From Pelagomonas calceolata (lineage: Eukaryota; Sar; Pelagophyceae; Pelagomonadales; Pelagomonadaceae), in NCBI GenBank assembly GCA_918797485.1, contig CAKKNE010000001.1, positions 2,604,001-2,668,000 of the forward strand: a stretch of 64,000 nucleotides of DNA, given 5' to 3'. The position numbers and the translations under genes are program-made. Positions 1 through 9,800 of this stretch are shown here, in pieces. Positions within the stretch are counted from its first letter, which is position 1, and each line of letters begins with the position of its first letter. Below the pieces are notes generated by a model. It ran no database searches, was not told the origin of the DNA, and was given only the letters and a program-made list of their open reading frames with translations.

Positions 1-1
1 C

Positions 2-2729
2 GTCGAAACGGCCCCGGCCGCGCTCGGGGCGGCGCGGCGGCGCGCCCTCTGCGCGCGGGGCGCGCCCGGCGCGGCGGCCTGCGCGCGCGCCGCCGTCGTC
101 GTCGCGCCGGGGGCCGCGCGGCCGGGCGCCGATGCTGTCGTCGCGCTTTGCGCGGGCGCGGTCGACGCAGCCCCCGGCGCGTGCTTCGCCGCCGCGGCGC
201 GGCGCGCGGCGCCGGCTGCCTCCGCCTGCAGCGCGGCGCGCGACGGCGCGCCCGCGGCGTGCCTCGGCGCCATTTTAGGCGCGCGGCGTCTCGCCACCCG
301 CGACCGCGCCGCGGCGGCAGCGCTCTGCGCCGCGGCGCCGGGCGCGGTCGCCGCGTTAGCGCGCGCGCGCGTCGCCCGCGCGAACAGCAGACAGCCCGCG
401 CGCGCCGCTCCCGCGCTTGGCGCGTCCGCGCTTGGCGCGTCCGCGCCCGCCGCGGTGCCTCCGCCGCCGCCCGCCGGGACCGCGGCGCTGGACGCCGCGT
501 GCGTGGCGGCCGCCGCGCGTGCGCTCGGCCGGGACGCTGGTGCTGCCGTCGTCGTGATTTGCCGTGGCGCCGCTGCCGACGCGGGTGGCTGCGTCGCTCG
601 CGCGCCGCGCGGGCTCGTGGCGGCCGATCGCGTCCGCCTCTGCGGCTCGCTCGCCGCCGAACGGGTCGGCGTCATTGAACGCGACAGCTTCCACGTTTTC
701 CGCTTCTTCCTTCGCGGTGCGCAACTACGGAGAATGGCCACCGCACCCCCGACGCGCCGCAGGTCTTCGGCAGCCACGATTCACCCGCGGGCGGAACGAG
801 CGGCGGCGCCGCGGAGGATCGCGCCGCGTGCGCCACCGCCGGAGTCCGCGGCGGTGCCACCGCCGCCGGCGCGGCGCAGCTCTGCGCGGCGGCCACCGGC
901 GGCTCGCCGACCCATTGCGCCGCGACGGCGGCCGGCGGGCCGGCCGCGGCCGCAGCCGCCGCGCTCTGCGCCGCCGCGGCCCCCGCGGCGCCAGACGCGC
1001 CGGCCGTTTGCGCGCGCGCTATCGCGCGCGGTCTCGCGACGCGCGGTCGGCCGGCGTCGCCGCGCGATCTCGCCGCTCTCTGCGCCGGTGCCGGCACCGA
1101 CCTGTGGGGAACTCAAAGGCGCCTTCGATGTGGGTCGTTGTCCCGTTTGAGTGATTGTGGCTTTGCTCTCCATTGGTCGAGTGAGTCTCTACAGGGGAGC
1201 GAGCTCAGCCGGAAGCATGGCCGCGGTTCCAAGATAGCGAGACGCAAATAATTCCCAGGACAACCTGACTCGCTGGTCAATTTTCACGCAGGTGCCGAGT
1301 GGTTCGACGTCGCCGCGTGCGCCGTCGCCGCGCGTGCCGCCGGTGCACCGGCGACCGAGGCCGGCGCCGCGTGCGGCGGCGGAGGCGCGGCCGCCGCGCA
1401 AGCGTGCGGTGTGGCGGCGCGCGTCCGTGCGCCGCGCCTCGCCGCGCGCGCGCGAGCCGCGCTCTGCGCCGGCGCGCCCGCCGCGCGGCCTGAGGCGCCC
1501 GCCGTGTGCGCGGCGGAGCTCCTCGCCGCCGCCGCCGCCGCTGCCCGCGACGCCGTCACGGCATGCCGCGGCGCCACGTCGGTCGCGCCAGCGCGCTGTG
1601 CGCGTGGGTGCCTCGGCACGTCGCGCGCGGCGGCGGCCGCGTGCCGCGGCCGCCGCGGCCTCGAGGCTTGCCGGCGCGCGCCGCGGCGGGCTGCCGCGGC
1701 GCTGGCCATCGGCCGCGTCGAGCCCCCGGCGCCGACGGCCGGCGCGCCGTTCACGCTCACCGTCCGGGTCGTCGACGCGCGCGGGGCACCCGTCGGCGCG
1801 GAGGCCCCGGCCGCGGGACCGGTCGTTGCGATCGTCTCGGCGGCCGCCGTCGGTCCCGGTGGCCGCGGCGCGCCGCTGCTCGGCGCGCGCACCTCTGCCG
1901 CGCGGGGGGACGTCGCCACGTTCGCACCGCTCCGCGTCGATCGTCCCGGCACATACGTTCTGCGTGTCGCCGCCGCGGGCCTCGCGGCCGCGGCAGCCCG
2001 CGTGACGGTCGCACCGGACCCCCTGGACGCCGCTGTCGGCGCGTCGCCCGGCGGCCGCTGCGCGGCCGCGCTCGTCGACGCCGCGCGGTGCCCCCCCCGC
2101 GCGGCGCCGCCGCCGACGCCGCCGGGCGCCGCCGCCGCCGTCATCGCCCGCGTCCCGGCAGGCGCGCTCGTCGCGCGGGGGGCGGTCGCCGGCTGCGCAC
2201 CGCTGCTCACCGCCGCGGGCTTCCGCTGCGACGAGGCCTCCTGGGCTCCCCGGCCCTGGGTAGCCGCGCGCGCCGGCCTCCTCTGGCTCGAGGCGGCGGC
2301 ACTAGACCACGCGCGGCCCGCGCGCGCCGCCGCCGCCGCCGCCGACGGTGGCGGCGCTCGCGTTGTCCCGTCCGACGCCAACGCGCCCCTCGAGCGCCTC
2401 GGCCTCGCCACGCCGCCCGCGGACGCCGCGGCACTCCGCGCCGGCCCGCGTGGACGTCCGTGGTTCTCGAGCTTCGCGGACGACGAGTTACTCCGGTCGG
2501 CGCCCCCGCAGGTGCCGCCTACCGCTCGGCCGCTCGGTCGTGGCACCCCGACCGCTGGACCACAACGCGGCCGCGCTACCGCGCGGCCGCCGCGGAAAAC
2601 TTCGCCCGCGTCGGCGACGCGTACGCCCGCCTCCGGGACGACGCCCGTGTGCAGCGTATAAAGAAAGAAAGAAAGAAAGAAAGAAATATAAATAATAGGA
2701 GATTGAGAATTTGCTCTACCGTTTCTTGA
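2..2729 (+). CDS. 5'-partial multi-exon gene: Cys-repeat, Ig-like and C-terminal J-domain protein
   Basis: I join four exons: 2-664, 763-1087, 1292-2449 and 2512-2729. The frame is open to the left edge, so the start lies outside. Exons 1-3 encode an Ala/Arg-rich region with a recurring motif of the form A-x-x-L-C-x-G-A-(x)n-A-P-x-x-C. Clear cysteines are at 149 and 182 (LCAGAVDAAPGAC), 641, 883 (QLCAAATGGSPTHC) and 1081. Exon 3 repeats it (LCAGAPAARPEAPAVC, ACRGATSVAPARC). About 1702-2020 looks like an Ig/filamin-type beta domain (FTLTVRVVDARGAPVG, then GTYVLRVAAAGL). The C terminus is a J domain: LERLGLATPPADAAALR is helix I/II, AAYRSAARSWHPDRW carries the HPD tripeptide, and NFARVGDAYARLRDD is helix III. 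J domains stimulate Hsp70 ATPase; that role is inferred from HPD alone. The last about 25 residues are Lys/Glu-rich and come from a microsatellite, so the native end may be altered. Sense-codon GC is extreme. I do not recognise the family of the Cys repeat. Confidence 0.6.
665..762 (+). other. predicted intron 1 (98 nt) of the J-domain gene
   Basis: The segment is less GC-rich than its surroundings and begins GTCGGC and ends CGCCGCAG. Its removal moves translation from the frame used in exon 1 (...SLAAER) into the frame of exon 2 (VFGSHDSPAGG...), where the Cys-repeat pattern resumes with QLC. The length of 98 nt gives exactly the frame change required. A GGTC tetranucleotide is repeated at the donor and acceptor. 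Another AG ten bases downstream is possible but gives the wrong frame. Confidence 0.5.
1088..1291 (+). other. predicted intron 2 (204 nt), introner-like, flanked by a 7-bp direct repeat
   Basis: This is a clearly lower-GC block inside a very GC-rich gene. Donor G|GTGCCG and acceptor CACGCAG|GTGCCG lie in two identical copies of GGTGCCG (1087-1093 and 1291-1297). Splicing removes exactly one copy and restores an uninterrupted codon series (LCAG-AEWFDVAAC). The length is a multiple of three and the exon frames on both sides agree, but the block contains in-frame stops. CTGAC at about 1264-1268 is a plausible branch point. I could not see terminal inverted repeats, so introner origin is an inference. 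Confidence 0.65.
2450..2511 (+). other. predicted intron 3 (62 nt) inside the J domain
   Basis: Joining GCCGGCCCGC to GTGCCGCCTAC brings LERLGLATPPADAAALR next to AAYRSAARSWHPDRW in a single frame. This reproduces the spacing of J-domain helix II before HPD. The intron starts GTGGAC and ends CCCCCGCAG. A donor six bases later (2456, 56 nt) would also keep the frame. A single-base error in the C run near 2503-2507 is an alternative explanation, although it would leave an unusual insertion before helix II. Confidence 0.5.
2660..2686. repeat. (AAAG)n microsatellite
   Basis: Between six and seven perfect AAAG copies sit directly after the conserved end of the J domain. The J-domain frame reads through them as KKERKKER and stops 43 nt later at TGA (2727-2729). 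The change from GC-rich coding sequence to AT-rich sequence occurs here, so this is also the edge of the inserted or decayed intergenic segment. Confidence 0.9.
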
Positions 2730-2829
2730 CGTCTCTTTTTAGGCGCCGGCTGGGTATCCTAGCCGCGCAGGGAGAAGGCCTCTAGAGGCTTGGTGTATGT
2801 CCTTTTTCTTTAGGATATTTCTTCCTTAA
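2730..2829. other. short intergenic segment, nothing recognised
   Basis: Mixed-composition sequence between the J-domain gene and the LINE fragment. It contains a pyrimidine-rich stretch ending CTTTAG near 2814, which could be a splice-acceptor-like or LINE-derived sequence. I see no gene in it. Confidence 0.5.
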
Positions 2830-3219
2830 TACGACCCGTCGCGGGCGAAACAATTCTGGAACGTGGTGTTCCAGAAAACGGCGAAAGACGTCCATCGCGC
2901 GATTGAGTTGTGGGCGAACGAACAGAAATCAGAGACAACTTCCGATCCGGTAGCCGTAGCGACGACGTTCCGCGACAATTACGAGAGAATCGGCGCCGAC
3001 ACACCGCCCCGCGGTAACACGTTCTGCGAGTCCGCGCGCAGACGTCAGGATGAATGCGTCGCCGAGATCGCGCGTCTACCGAGGCATAGAGGCCCCGCCG
3101 GCGGACGCATCAATACCGACGAACTTCGGATGCTCATCGGACGCCTGAAGTACGGGAAAGCGGCCGGCATTGACGCCATTACCATGGGGTTTGTGACGGG
3201 GAATTGCGTCCGTCAATAA
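2830..3219 (+). mobile_element. truncated non-LTR retrotransposon (LINE) fragment: region before and at the start of the RT domain
   Basis: One open frame runs from just after a stop at 2827 to TAA at 3217. It begins DPSRAKQFWNVVFQ, resembling the segment that precedes reverse transcriptase in LINE ORF2 (typically a K-x-F-W motif, followed by a stretch such as DPVAVATTFRDNYERIG). At 3145-3174 it reads LKYGKAAGID, matching the LINE RT signature L-K-x-G-K-A-x-G-x-D. The frame ends about ten residues later, so the palm with the catalytic F-x-D-D box is missing, and I see no endonuclease upstream in any frame. It is therefore a dead internal fragment of about 390 nt, with both ends lost. Its moderate GC differs from both neighbouring genes. 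The clade cannot be assigned from this piece. An LTR-type RT is less likely because this signature is typical of non-LTR elements. Confidence 0.7.
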
Positions 3220-3220
3220 A
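3215..3220 (+). promoter_or_regulatory. AATAAA hexamer, possible polyadenylation signal
   Basis: A canonical AATAAA overlaps the stop codon of the LINE fragment. It could serve the J-domain gene about 490 nt upstream, or be chance in AT-richer DNA. No downstream GT-rich element is convincing. Confidence 0.2.
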
Positions 3221-3619
3221 AGTGACTCAGGATGATAATAGTTAGGAGTGAGAGGCGACTTCCCCCTACTAAGGGGATATCGGAGTACCCTAGGATGGGA
3301 AGTAGCCTAAGCGGGTAATACAAGTACGGGTTGTGCTTGGATACGTCTCAGTTGAACCTTGGGATCCTACTAGACGTGTATTTCCATTGCACTCAAACCA
3401 CGTGCGGCAGGGTGAATTACATACAGACGCTTAAGGGGCTCATTGTGATCTTCCACGAAAGCCTTGCATTCAAACAACGTGTGTTGGATCGTCTCCGAAT
3501 CACGGGAATCGCAACAACATAGCATGACATAGAGAGATGGAGATCAAGGGAAGAACATTACATTTCTGTTACGATTCTACGACTAGTGGACGGGTCCCCT
3601 GGGGGGAGACACCGCGCGT

Positions 3620-3635
3620 CGCCGATTCATCGGCG
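3620..3635. repeat. short inverted repeat (7-bp arms)
   Basis: CGCCGAT and ATCGGCG are perfect arms around a 2-nt loop (TC). It sits in GC-rich sequence within the intergenic region. It could form a small hairpin in RNA from either strand, but its size is compatible with chance. Confidence 0.4.
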
Positions 3636-3763
3636 GCGGGCATGTGCCACGTCAGAGGTTGCGCAGTCAATGGCTTCCTCCCCATGTTCCCGGCCATGCA
3701 CCCGGTCTGCGTGATTGGTCTGTTGTACTAGACCACTGTGGATAGTCTAGTCTAGACCTAGTT

Positions 3764-3794
3764 CTGTTGAAAACCGCCAATATCTGTTGAAAAC
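3764..3794. repeat. two copies of CTGTTGAAAAC with 20-nt period
   Basis: Exact copies lie at 3764-3774 and 3784-3794, 21-51 nt beyond the stop codon of the giant minus-strand gene. On the transcript strand they read GTTTTCAACAG and fall in the presumed 3' UTR. Function unknown. Confidence 0.6.
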
Positions 3795-3814
3795 ATTTAA
3801 ACATTCTTGCTACC

Positions 3815-6800
3815 TCAGTTTATTACCACAAAGCTAAGCGAATATGCAGTAGTGCAGGCATTTTGGCCAGCATTATAGACTACAATAGTTGCAGATCCGC
3901 CCGAAGTGCCAGGATTTGAACTAACAACCACAATGTGCCCGCCAGTGCATGTGGTCTTCACGTTGACAAAAACCAAGGATGTTGTTACTATTCGTGAATT
4001 AGTTAAAGTGATGGTTTGTGAGCTTCCGCTAGGAACCAAATCACTGCTATCTGAGGTAATTTTACCCGTCATTTTATTTAATGTGACTGCACCGCTTGAA
4101 ACAGTGCCCGAATCATACTCAAACCCATAGACGTAGCTAGAATCAAAGGTAACACCGTTGGAACCACCCTCTAAGGTAAGCGTTGTACCTGCCTCGACAG
4201 TAATTGTAGATGACGCAGCGATAGTGACAGTGCCGGTATCAACTATAAAGGATGTTGCGGATATTGTCAAAGTTGCAGCACCATTTGTTGGATTCTTTAC
4301 ATAGGTCGACCCCGTGGTGCCACCGGTTGATGCTCCGGCCTTGATCTCCACGTTCCCACCGGTGCCGACAGATGCACCGCCGCTGATATAAACCGCACCT
4401 CCGATGCCGCTCGTACCACTGCCTGCTGAAATGCTCACCAAGCCTCCACTACCACCTGTTGCTGTGCCACTACCTATTAGAATAGCGCCTGAGTTGCCCC
4501 CATTTGCGCTGCCCGAGCTAAAGACAAGCCGTCCACTTGAACCAGAGACGCCAGCATTTGCACTCACAAAGAAAATTGCACCACTCGATCCTTGCGTGCC
4601 TTCTCCGCTACATATTACAACTCTGCCACCGGAAGAATGTGTGGACCGTCCCGCCGTGAGAGCTATTGCGCCTCCGCTTCCGCTTGTCCCAGAACCAACC
4701 TCAAAATTAATATCTCCACCTCGGCCTCCCGTAGCAGCACCAGACCCTATAATGATTGCTCCGCTGTTTCCATCCTTTGAACTCCCTGAGCTGAAAATCA
4801 GCCGCCCAGTTGAGCCAGCAACGCCAGCATTTGCAGTCTTTACAATGATGGCACCACTTGATGTTGCTGTACCCTCTCCTGACTGCATGCATATTAGACC
4901 GCCTGTCGCAACAGTGCTTCTTCCTGAGCCGAAGGACAAATGACCACCGGTACCACTAGTACCACTACCCACTGCTATGCGAACGCTGCCACCACGACCA
5001 CCTGTCGCTGCGCCAGACCCCAGTAACAGGGCACCAGAATTTCCCTCTGCTGAACACCCAGAACTGAAGCTCAAGTGCCCACTCACTCCACTCGTTCCGC
5101 TATTTACGCTTCGTAGTACTACTTGCCCACTGCTCTTTCCTGTGCCTTCGCCCGACGCCATCACCATCATGCCACCAGTCTTTACAATACTACGGCCTGC
5201 TGCGAGTGAAATTGATCCACCAGAACCGCTACTTCCACTACCTACTGAAATGACTATCCCACCGCTCCGTCCTGTAGTTGCTGCTGCGCTTCCAATGAGA
5301 ATCGTGCCAGTATTGCCACCACAGGCAGAGCCCGAGCTAAAGACCAGTGCCCCACTTGTACCTTGGGCGCCAGAGTTAGCTGTTTGGATTACTATGGTTC
5401 CGCTGCTCGTCTGTGTACCCTCGCCACTGGCCAAAGAGAGCCCCCCCCCACTCGCAGCCGTGCTCCGGCCCGATTTAAAATGTAATTGACCACCAATCCC
5501 ACTTGTGCCGCTACCAACTGCGGCAGAAGCAGTTCCTCCGCTACCCCCCGTGGCTGTGCCAGAACCAAAAAGCAGGGCGCCGCTGTTGCCCATTTTTGAT
5601 GTACCAGAGCTAAATACCAGTCGGCCCGTTGTGCCTGTTGAACCACTGTTCGCAGAGAAAATCAAAACGGCACCACTGCTTGTAGCTTGTCCCTCCCCAC
5701 CTCTGATAAGGACAAGCCCACCCGTACCAGAAGTGCTTGATCCGCCACGCACAAATACAGCTCCGCCGATCCCGCCCGTAGAACTCGACCCTCCATTTAT
5801 GCATGCACTGCCACCAGTTGCTCCAGCTGCGGAAGTCTGACCTGCTGTCATCAATAGCATTCCACCCGTGCCACTATCACCAGCGCCAACAGTGAGTGAA
5901 ATTGCACCACCTCGACCTGCAGTCGCCACACCACTACTCAAGGTGATTGATCCACTATTACCCGAAGTTGAGCCACCAGTGGAGAGCAAAATACACCCAG
6001 ATGACCCTGTAGTGCCCGAGTTCGATGTTCTGATCGTAATTTGACCGCTGCTTCTTGCAGAGTTCTCTCCACTGTACATGTTGATAAGGCCTCCTGTAGC
6101 AACTGTACTACATCCTGCCTGAAGTTGCAACTTGCCACCCGTACCTGAAGTGCCGCTGCCAACAGCTACATGAACATCCCCACCACGACCTGCAGTGGCT
6201 GTTCCACTGCCGATGAGAATAGCTCCAGAGTTGCCGCTCTTAGTAGTGCCAGTGCTGAAAGCAAGACAACCACTGGTCCCGACGGCCCCACCATTTATCG
6301 TGGCGATTATGACTGCGCCACTTGACGACTGCGTACCTTTGCCACTGCTCAAAATGATAGAACCACCTGTCTTTTTCATCGACTGACCCCCTAATGTGGC
6401 TACCGCCCCCCCGGCGCCGCTCGTGCCGCTGCCGACCGAGATCGAGACCCCGCCGCCCCGCCCGGCGGTCGCGGCCCCGGTCCCGACGCGGATCGCGCCC
6501 GTGTTTCCGCCGCGGGCCGACCCGGAGCTGAAGACCAGCACGCCGCTCGCGCCGCTCGCGCCGGAGTTTGGCGTCGAGATCGCGACCGCTCCGCTGCTCG
6601 TCTGCGTGCCTTCGCCGCTCGTCGCCGAGACCGACCCGCCCGTCGCGATCGTGCTTCTCCCCGCGGCCACCGCCAGCTCCCCGCCGGCGCCGCTCGTGCC
6701 GCTGCCGACCGCCAGCCGGACGGAGCCGCCGCGGCCGGCCGTCGCCGCGCCGGACCCGACCAGCACGGCCCCGCCGTTGCCCGCCTTCGACGTCCCGCTG

Positions 6801-9800
6801 CTGAAGGCGAGCCGCCGCTCGCGCCCGAGGTTCCCGCGTTCGCCGTCGCCACCACGACCGCGCCGCTGCTCTTCGCCGAGCCGGCGCCGCCGCGGACGCT
6901 CAGCGCCCCGCCCGTGGCGCCGCTCGAGGACCCCGACTCCATCGCGAGCTCGCCGCCCGCGCCGCTCGTGCCGCTGCCGACGGCGAGGCTGATCGCGCCG
7001 CCGCGCCCGGCGGTCGCGGCCCCCGTGCCGATCTCGATCGCGCCGCTGTTGCCTGTCTTGGAGGTGCCGGTGCTGAAGACCAGCGTCCCGCTCGCGCCGC
7101 TCGCGCCGGCGTTTGCCGTGGCCAGCCTGACCGCCCCGCTCGACGTCTGCGTGCCCTCTCCGCCGCGGAGGGCGACCGCGCCGCCCGTCGCGACCGTGCT
7201 TCGTCCGCTGATTGCGCGAGAGCGCCGCCCGGCGCCGCTCGTGCCGCCGCCCGACGCCGGCGACAACGCGCGCCGCGCCCGCGGCCCGCGGTGGCGGCCC
7301 GGAGCCGAGCCGGAGCTCGCCAGAGTTGCCCGTCGTCGAGGAGCCGGAGCTAAAGCTCAGTCGTCCGCTCGTGCCGCCCGTTCCGCCGTTGGCGCTCCGC
7401 ACCGCGACCCGTCCGCCGCTCGTCGCCGCGCCCTCGCCCGACGCGACCGCCAGCGCGCCGCCCGTCTTCCCGGCGCTCCGTCCGCCGGCCGCGCTCAGGG
7501 CGCCGCCGGCGCCGCTCGTGCCGCTGCCGACCGAGATCGAGACCCCGCCGCCCCGCCCGGCGGTCGCGGCCCCGGTCCCGACGCGGATCGCGCCCGTGTT
7601 TCCGCCGCGGGCCGACCCGGAGCTGAAGACCAGCACGCCGCTCGCGCCGCTCGCGCCGGAGTTTGGCGTCGAGATCGCGACCGCTCCGCTGCTCGTCTGC
7701 GTGCCTTCGCCGCTCGTCGCCGAGACCGACCCGCCCGTCGCGATCGTGCTTCTCCCCGCGGCCACCGCCAGCTCCCCGCCGGCGCCGCTCGTGCCGCTGC
7801 CGACCGCCAGCCGGACGGAGCCGCCGCGGCCGGCCGTCGCCGCGCCGGACCCGACCAGCACGGCCCCGCCGTTGCCCGCCTTCGACGTCCCGCTGCTGAA
7901 GGCGAGCCGCCCGCTCGCGCCCGAGGTTCCCGCGTTCGCCGTCGCCACCACGACCGCGCCGCTGCTCTTCGCCGAGCCGGCGCCGCCGCGGACGCTCAGC
8001 GCCCCGCCCGTGGCGCCGCTCGAGGACCCCGACTCCATCGCGAGCTCGCCGCCCGCGCCGCTCGTGCCGCTGCCGACGGCGAGGCTGATCGCGCCGCCGC
8101 GCCCGGCGGTCGCGGCCCCCGTGCCGATCTCGATCGCGCCGCTGTTGCCTGTCTTGGAGGTGCCGGTGCTGAAGACCAGCGTCCCGCTCGCGCCGCTCGC
8201 GCCGGCGTTTGCCGTGGCCAGCCTGACCGCCCCGCTCGACGTCTGCGTGCCCTCTCCGCCGCGGAGGGCGACCGCGCCGCCCGTCGCGACCGTGCTTCGT
8301 CCGCTGATTGCCTCGAGAGCGCCGCCGGCGCCGCTCGTGCCGCCGCCGACGCCGACGACAACGCCGCCGCCGCGGCCCGCGGTGGCGGCCCCGGAGCCGA
8401 GCCGGAGCTCGCCAGAGTTGCCCGTCGTCGAGGAGCCGGAGCTAAAGCTCAGTCGTCCGCTCGTGCCGCCCGTTCCGCCGTTGGCGCTCCGCACCGCGAC
8501 CCGTCCGCCGCTCGTCGCCGCGCCCTCGCCCGACGCGACCGCCAGCGCGCCGCCCGTCTTCCCGGCGCTCCGTCCGCCGGCCGCGCTCAGGGCGCCGCCG
8601 GCGCCGCTCGTGCCGCTGCCGACCGAGATCGAGACCCCGCCGCCCCGCCCGGCGGTCGCGGCCCCGGTCCCGACGCGGATCGCGCCCGTGTTTCCGCCGC
8701 GGGCCGACCCGGAGCTGAAGACCAGCACGCCGCTCGCGCCGCTCGCGCCGGAGTTTGGCGTCGAGATCGCGACCGCTCCGCTGCTCGTCTGCGTGCCTTC
8801 GCCGCTTCGTCGCCGAGACCGACCCGCCCGTCGCGATCGTGCTTCTCCCGCGGCCACCGCCAGCTCCCCGCCGGCGCCGCTCGTGCCGCTGCCGACCGCC
8901 AGCCGGACGGAGCCGCCGCGGCCGGCCGTCGCCGCGCCGGACCCGACCAGCACGGCCCCGCCGTTGCCCGCCTTCGACGTCCCGCTGCTGAAGGCGAGCC
9001 GCCGCTTCGCGCCCGAGGTTCCCGCGTTCGCCGTCGCCACCACGACCGCGCCGCTGCTCTTCGCCGAGCCGGCGCCGCCGCGGACGCTCAGCGCCCCGCC
9101 CGTGGCGCCGCTCGAGGAGCCCGACTCCATCGCGAGCTCGCCGCCCGCGCCGCTCGTGCCGCTGCCGACGGCGAGGCTGATCGCGCCGCCGCGCCCGGCG
9201 GTCGCGGCCCCCGTGCCGATCTCGATCGCGCCGCTGTTGCCTGTCTTGGAGGTGCCGGTGCTGAAGACCAGCGTCCCGCTCGCGCCGCTCGCGCCGGCGT
9301 TTGCCGTGGCCAGCCTGACCGCCCCGCTCGACGTCTGCGTGCCCTCTCCGCCGCGGAGGGCGACCGCGCCGCCCGTCGCGACCGTGCTTCGTCCGCTGAT
9401 TGCCTCGAGAGCGCCGCCGGCGCCGCTCGTGCCGCCGCCCGACGCCGGCGACAACGCCGCCGCCCGCGGCCCGCGGTGGCGGCCCGGAGCCGAGCCGGAG
9501 CTCGCCAGAGTTGCCCGTCGTCGAGGAGCCGGAGCTAAAGCTCAGTCGTCCGCTCGTGCCGCCCGTTCCGCCGTTGGCGCTCCGCACCGCGACCCGTCCG
9601 CCGCTTCGTCGCCGCGCCCTCGCCCGACGCGACCGCCAGCGCGCCGCCCGTCTTCCCGGCGCTCCGTCCGCCGGCCGCGCTCAGGGCGCCGCCGGCGCCG
9701 CTCGTGCCGCTGCCGACCGAGATCGAGACCCCGCCGCCCCCGCCCGGCGGTCGCGGCCCGGTCCCGACGCGGATCGCGCCCGTGTTTCCGCCGCGGGCCG

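Larger units (their letters stand above)
3220..3814. other. intergenic region between convergent genes, no gene seen
   Basis: About 595 nt of moderate-GC sequence separate the LINE relic from the stop codon of the giant gene. Short frames (about 60 codons) show no recognisable domain or repeat. The only structures I can point to are a short palindrome at 3620-3635 and a tandem 11-mer at 3764-3794. The right part must hold the 3' UTR of the minus-strand giant gene, but no AATAAA is visible on that strand. Confidence 0.6.

Noticed and set aside
2487-2511. Shorter intron choices (25 or 16 nt) before the J-domain helix II
   Set aside because: They give the wrong frame for HPD and are too short for a normal spliceosomal intron. 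The 62-nt choice starting at 2450 restores both the frame and the helix spacing.
1284-2546. 420-codon minus-strand frame opposite the J-domain gene
   Set aside because: Low-complexity Ala/Arg/Pro composition with no motif. It is the shadow of GC-rich coding sequence on the plus strand, where the HPD motif and Cys repeats are found.
3331-3731. Two small plus-strand frames of about 63 codons in the intergenic region
   Set aside because: No recognisable motif, no supporting context, and lengths expected by chance in this composition.
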